Shown in pieces: positions 6,396 to 6,597 of a stretch of DNA of 6,597 nucleotides. The stretch is from NCBI GenBank assembly GCA_045593905.1, contig JAZNXL010000006.1, positions 1 through 6,597 on the forward strand, in the 5' to 3' direction. Position 1 is the first letter of the stretch; each line of letters begins with the position of its first letter. The translations under genes and the position numbers were made by a program. The notes beneath the pieces were generated by a model. That model made no database searches. It had not been told where the DNA came from and saw only the letters and a program-made list of their open reading frames with translations. This DNA is from RGIG9041 sp045593905 (lineage in GTDB: Bacteria > Bacillota > Clostridia > Oscillospirales > QAKW01).

Positions 6396-6429
6396 TACTC
6401 ACCAAATACATAAATATATTAACTAAAAA

Positions 6430-6458
6430 ATTATATATTTAATATTTAAAAATGTCAA
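6430..6458 (-). promoter_or_regulatory. Perfect-consensus sigma-A promoter for the MATE-yfcE-ddh operon
   Basis: On the minus strand TTGACA (6458-6453) and TATAAT (6435-6430) both match the consensus exactly, with a 17-nt spacer. Transcription would start near 6423, about 28 nt upstream of ATG 6395. There is no room for a riboswitch in that leader, so no lysine-type attenuation control is expected for ddh from this promoter. Confidence 0.8.
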
Positions 6459-6480
6459 TAATAGCTGTATTTAAAAATAT

Positions 6481-6512
6481 TAAAAAAAGATTATAAAATT
6501 TTAAAAAATTGT
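6481..6512 (+). promoter_or_regulatory. A/T-tract, possible UP element upstream of the tRNA promoter
   Basis: A run of phased A- and T-tracts (AAAAAAAGATTATAAAATTT and following bases) ends directly before the -35 box at 6514. This resembles UP elements that boost rRNA and tRNA promoters, but the whole spacer is A/T-rich, so the call is tentative. Confidence 0.3.
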
Positions 6513-6513
6513 G

Positions 6514-6542
6514 TTGACTTTTTAAATTTTGTTTGCTATACT
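6514..6542 (+). promoter_or_regulatory. Extended -10 promoter of the tRNA-Leu gene
   Basis: TTGACT (6514-6519) and TATACT (6537-6542) are 17 nt apart, and TGC directly before the -10 gives an extended -10 box. Expected start is near 6549, about 5 nt before the mature tRNA 5' end. It points away from the MATE promoter. Confidence 0.82.
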
Positions 6543-6553
6543 ATAAATCGTTC

Positions 6554-6597
6554 GCGAGAGTGGCGGAATTGGCAGACGCGCACGTTTGAGGGGCGTG
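6554..6597 (+). tRNA. tRNA-Leu (anticodon GAG), 3' part outside the window
   Basis: The sequence folds as the 5' part of a tRNA. The acceptor 5' strand is GCGAGAG (6554-6560), then TG, with a D-arm of stem GCG (6563-6565) and CGC (6577-6579) around a loop containing GG. The anticodon stem CACGT (6581-6585) pairs with GCGTG (6593-6597), with one T-G wobble, around the loop TTGAGGG. The anticodon is GAG at 6588-6590 with G after it, reading leucine codons CUC/CUU. The start resembles typical bacterial tRNA-Leu (TGGCGGAATTGGCAGACGCG). The variable arm, T-arm and acceptor 3' strand are beyond the edge, so the class II long arm cannot be checked. Confidence 0.92.

Noticed and set aside
6396..6429. 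Riboswitch or attenuator leader before the MATE operon
   Set aside because: The leader is only about 28 nt and A/T-rich with no stable hairpin, too short for a known riboswitch.

Overview
The window looks like chromosomal DNA from a low-GC Gram-positive anaerobe, most likely an uncultured gut Clostridia member. This is inferred from A/T-rich codons and intergenic DNA, strong AGGAGG-type ribosome binding sites, sigma-A-type promoters, and family content: a 4Fe-4S protein of clostridial type, an M29 aminopeptidase, a meso-diaminopimelate dehydrogenase and a MATE transporter. No mobile element, phage gene, CRISPR array or insertion sequence is visible.

Layout, left to right. (1) Positions 2-283 hold the C-terminal 93 codons of an iron-sulfur protein whose 5' end is outside the window. 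(2) A 118-bp spacer follows, with a perfect 10-bp inverted repeat just upstream of a good promoter (TTGCAA, 17 nt, TAAAAT). (3) That promoter drives a two-gene plus-strand operon, an SDR oxidoreductase resembling the PtmA group and an aldo/keto reductase, closed by a strong intrinsic terminator. (4) A single plus-strand gene for an M29 metallo-aminopeptidase follows. It ends at a hairpin that also serves as terminator for the converging minus-strand genes. (5) The minus-strand operon reads MATE transporter, then YfcE-type phosphodiesterase, then meso-diaminopimelate dehydrogenase (ddh). It starts from a promoter that exactly matches the TTGACA-17-TATAAT consensus. (6) At the right edge, a divergent promoter with an extended -10 drives a tRNA-Leu(GAG) gene cut by the window end.

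The SDR and aldo/keto reductase plausibly act on the same carbonyl or sugar-like substrate, but nothing visible fixes it. The aminopeptidase recycles peptides. Ddh makes meso-diaminopimelate for peptidoglycan and lysine in one reductive step. The link of Ddh to the phosphodiesterase and exporter is co-transcription without an obvious shared pathway.

I see no clear new biological system. The most interesting points are the stand-alone SDR/AKR pair with its possible operator, the unusual glycine motif of the SDR, and a Tyr-to-Phe change at a position reported as important in M29 aminopeptidases. Three tracked start sites (aldo/keto reductase, phosphodiesterase, ddh) are better placed at internal ATGs than at the longest open frame.
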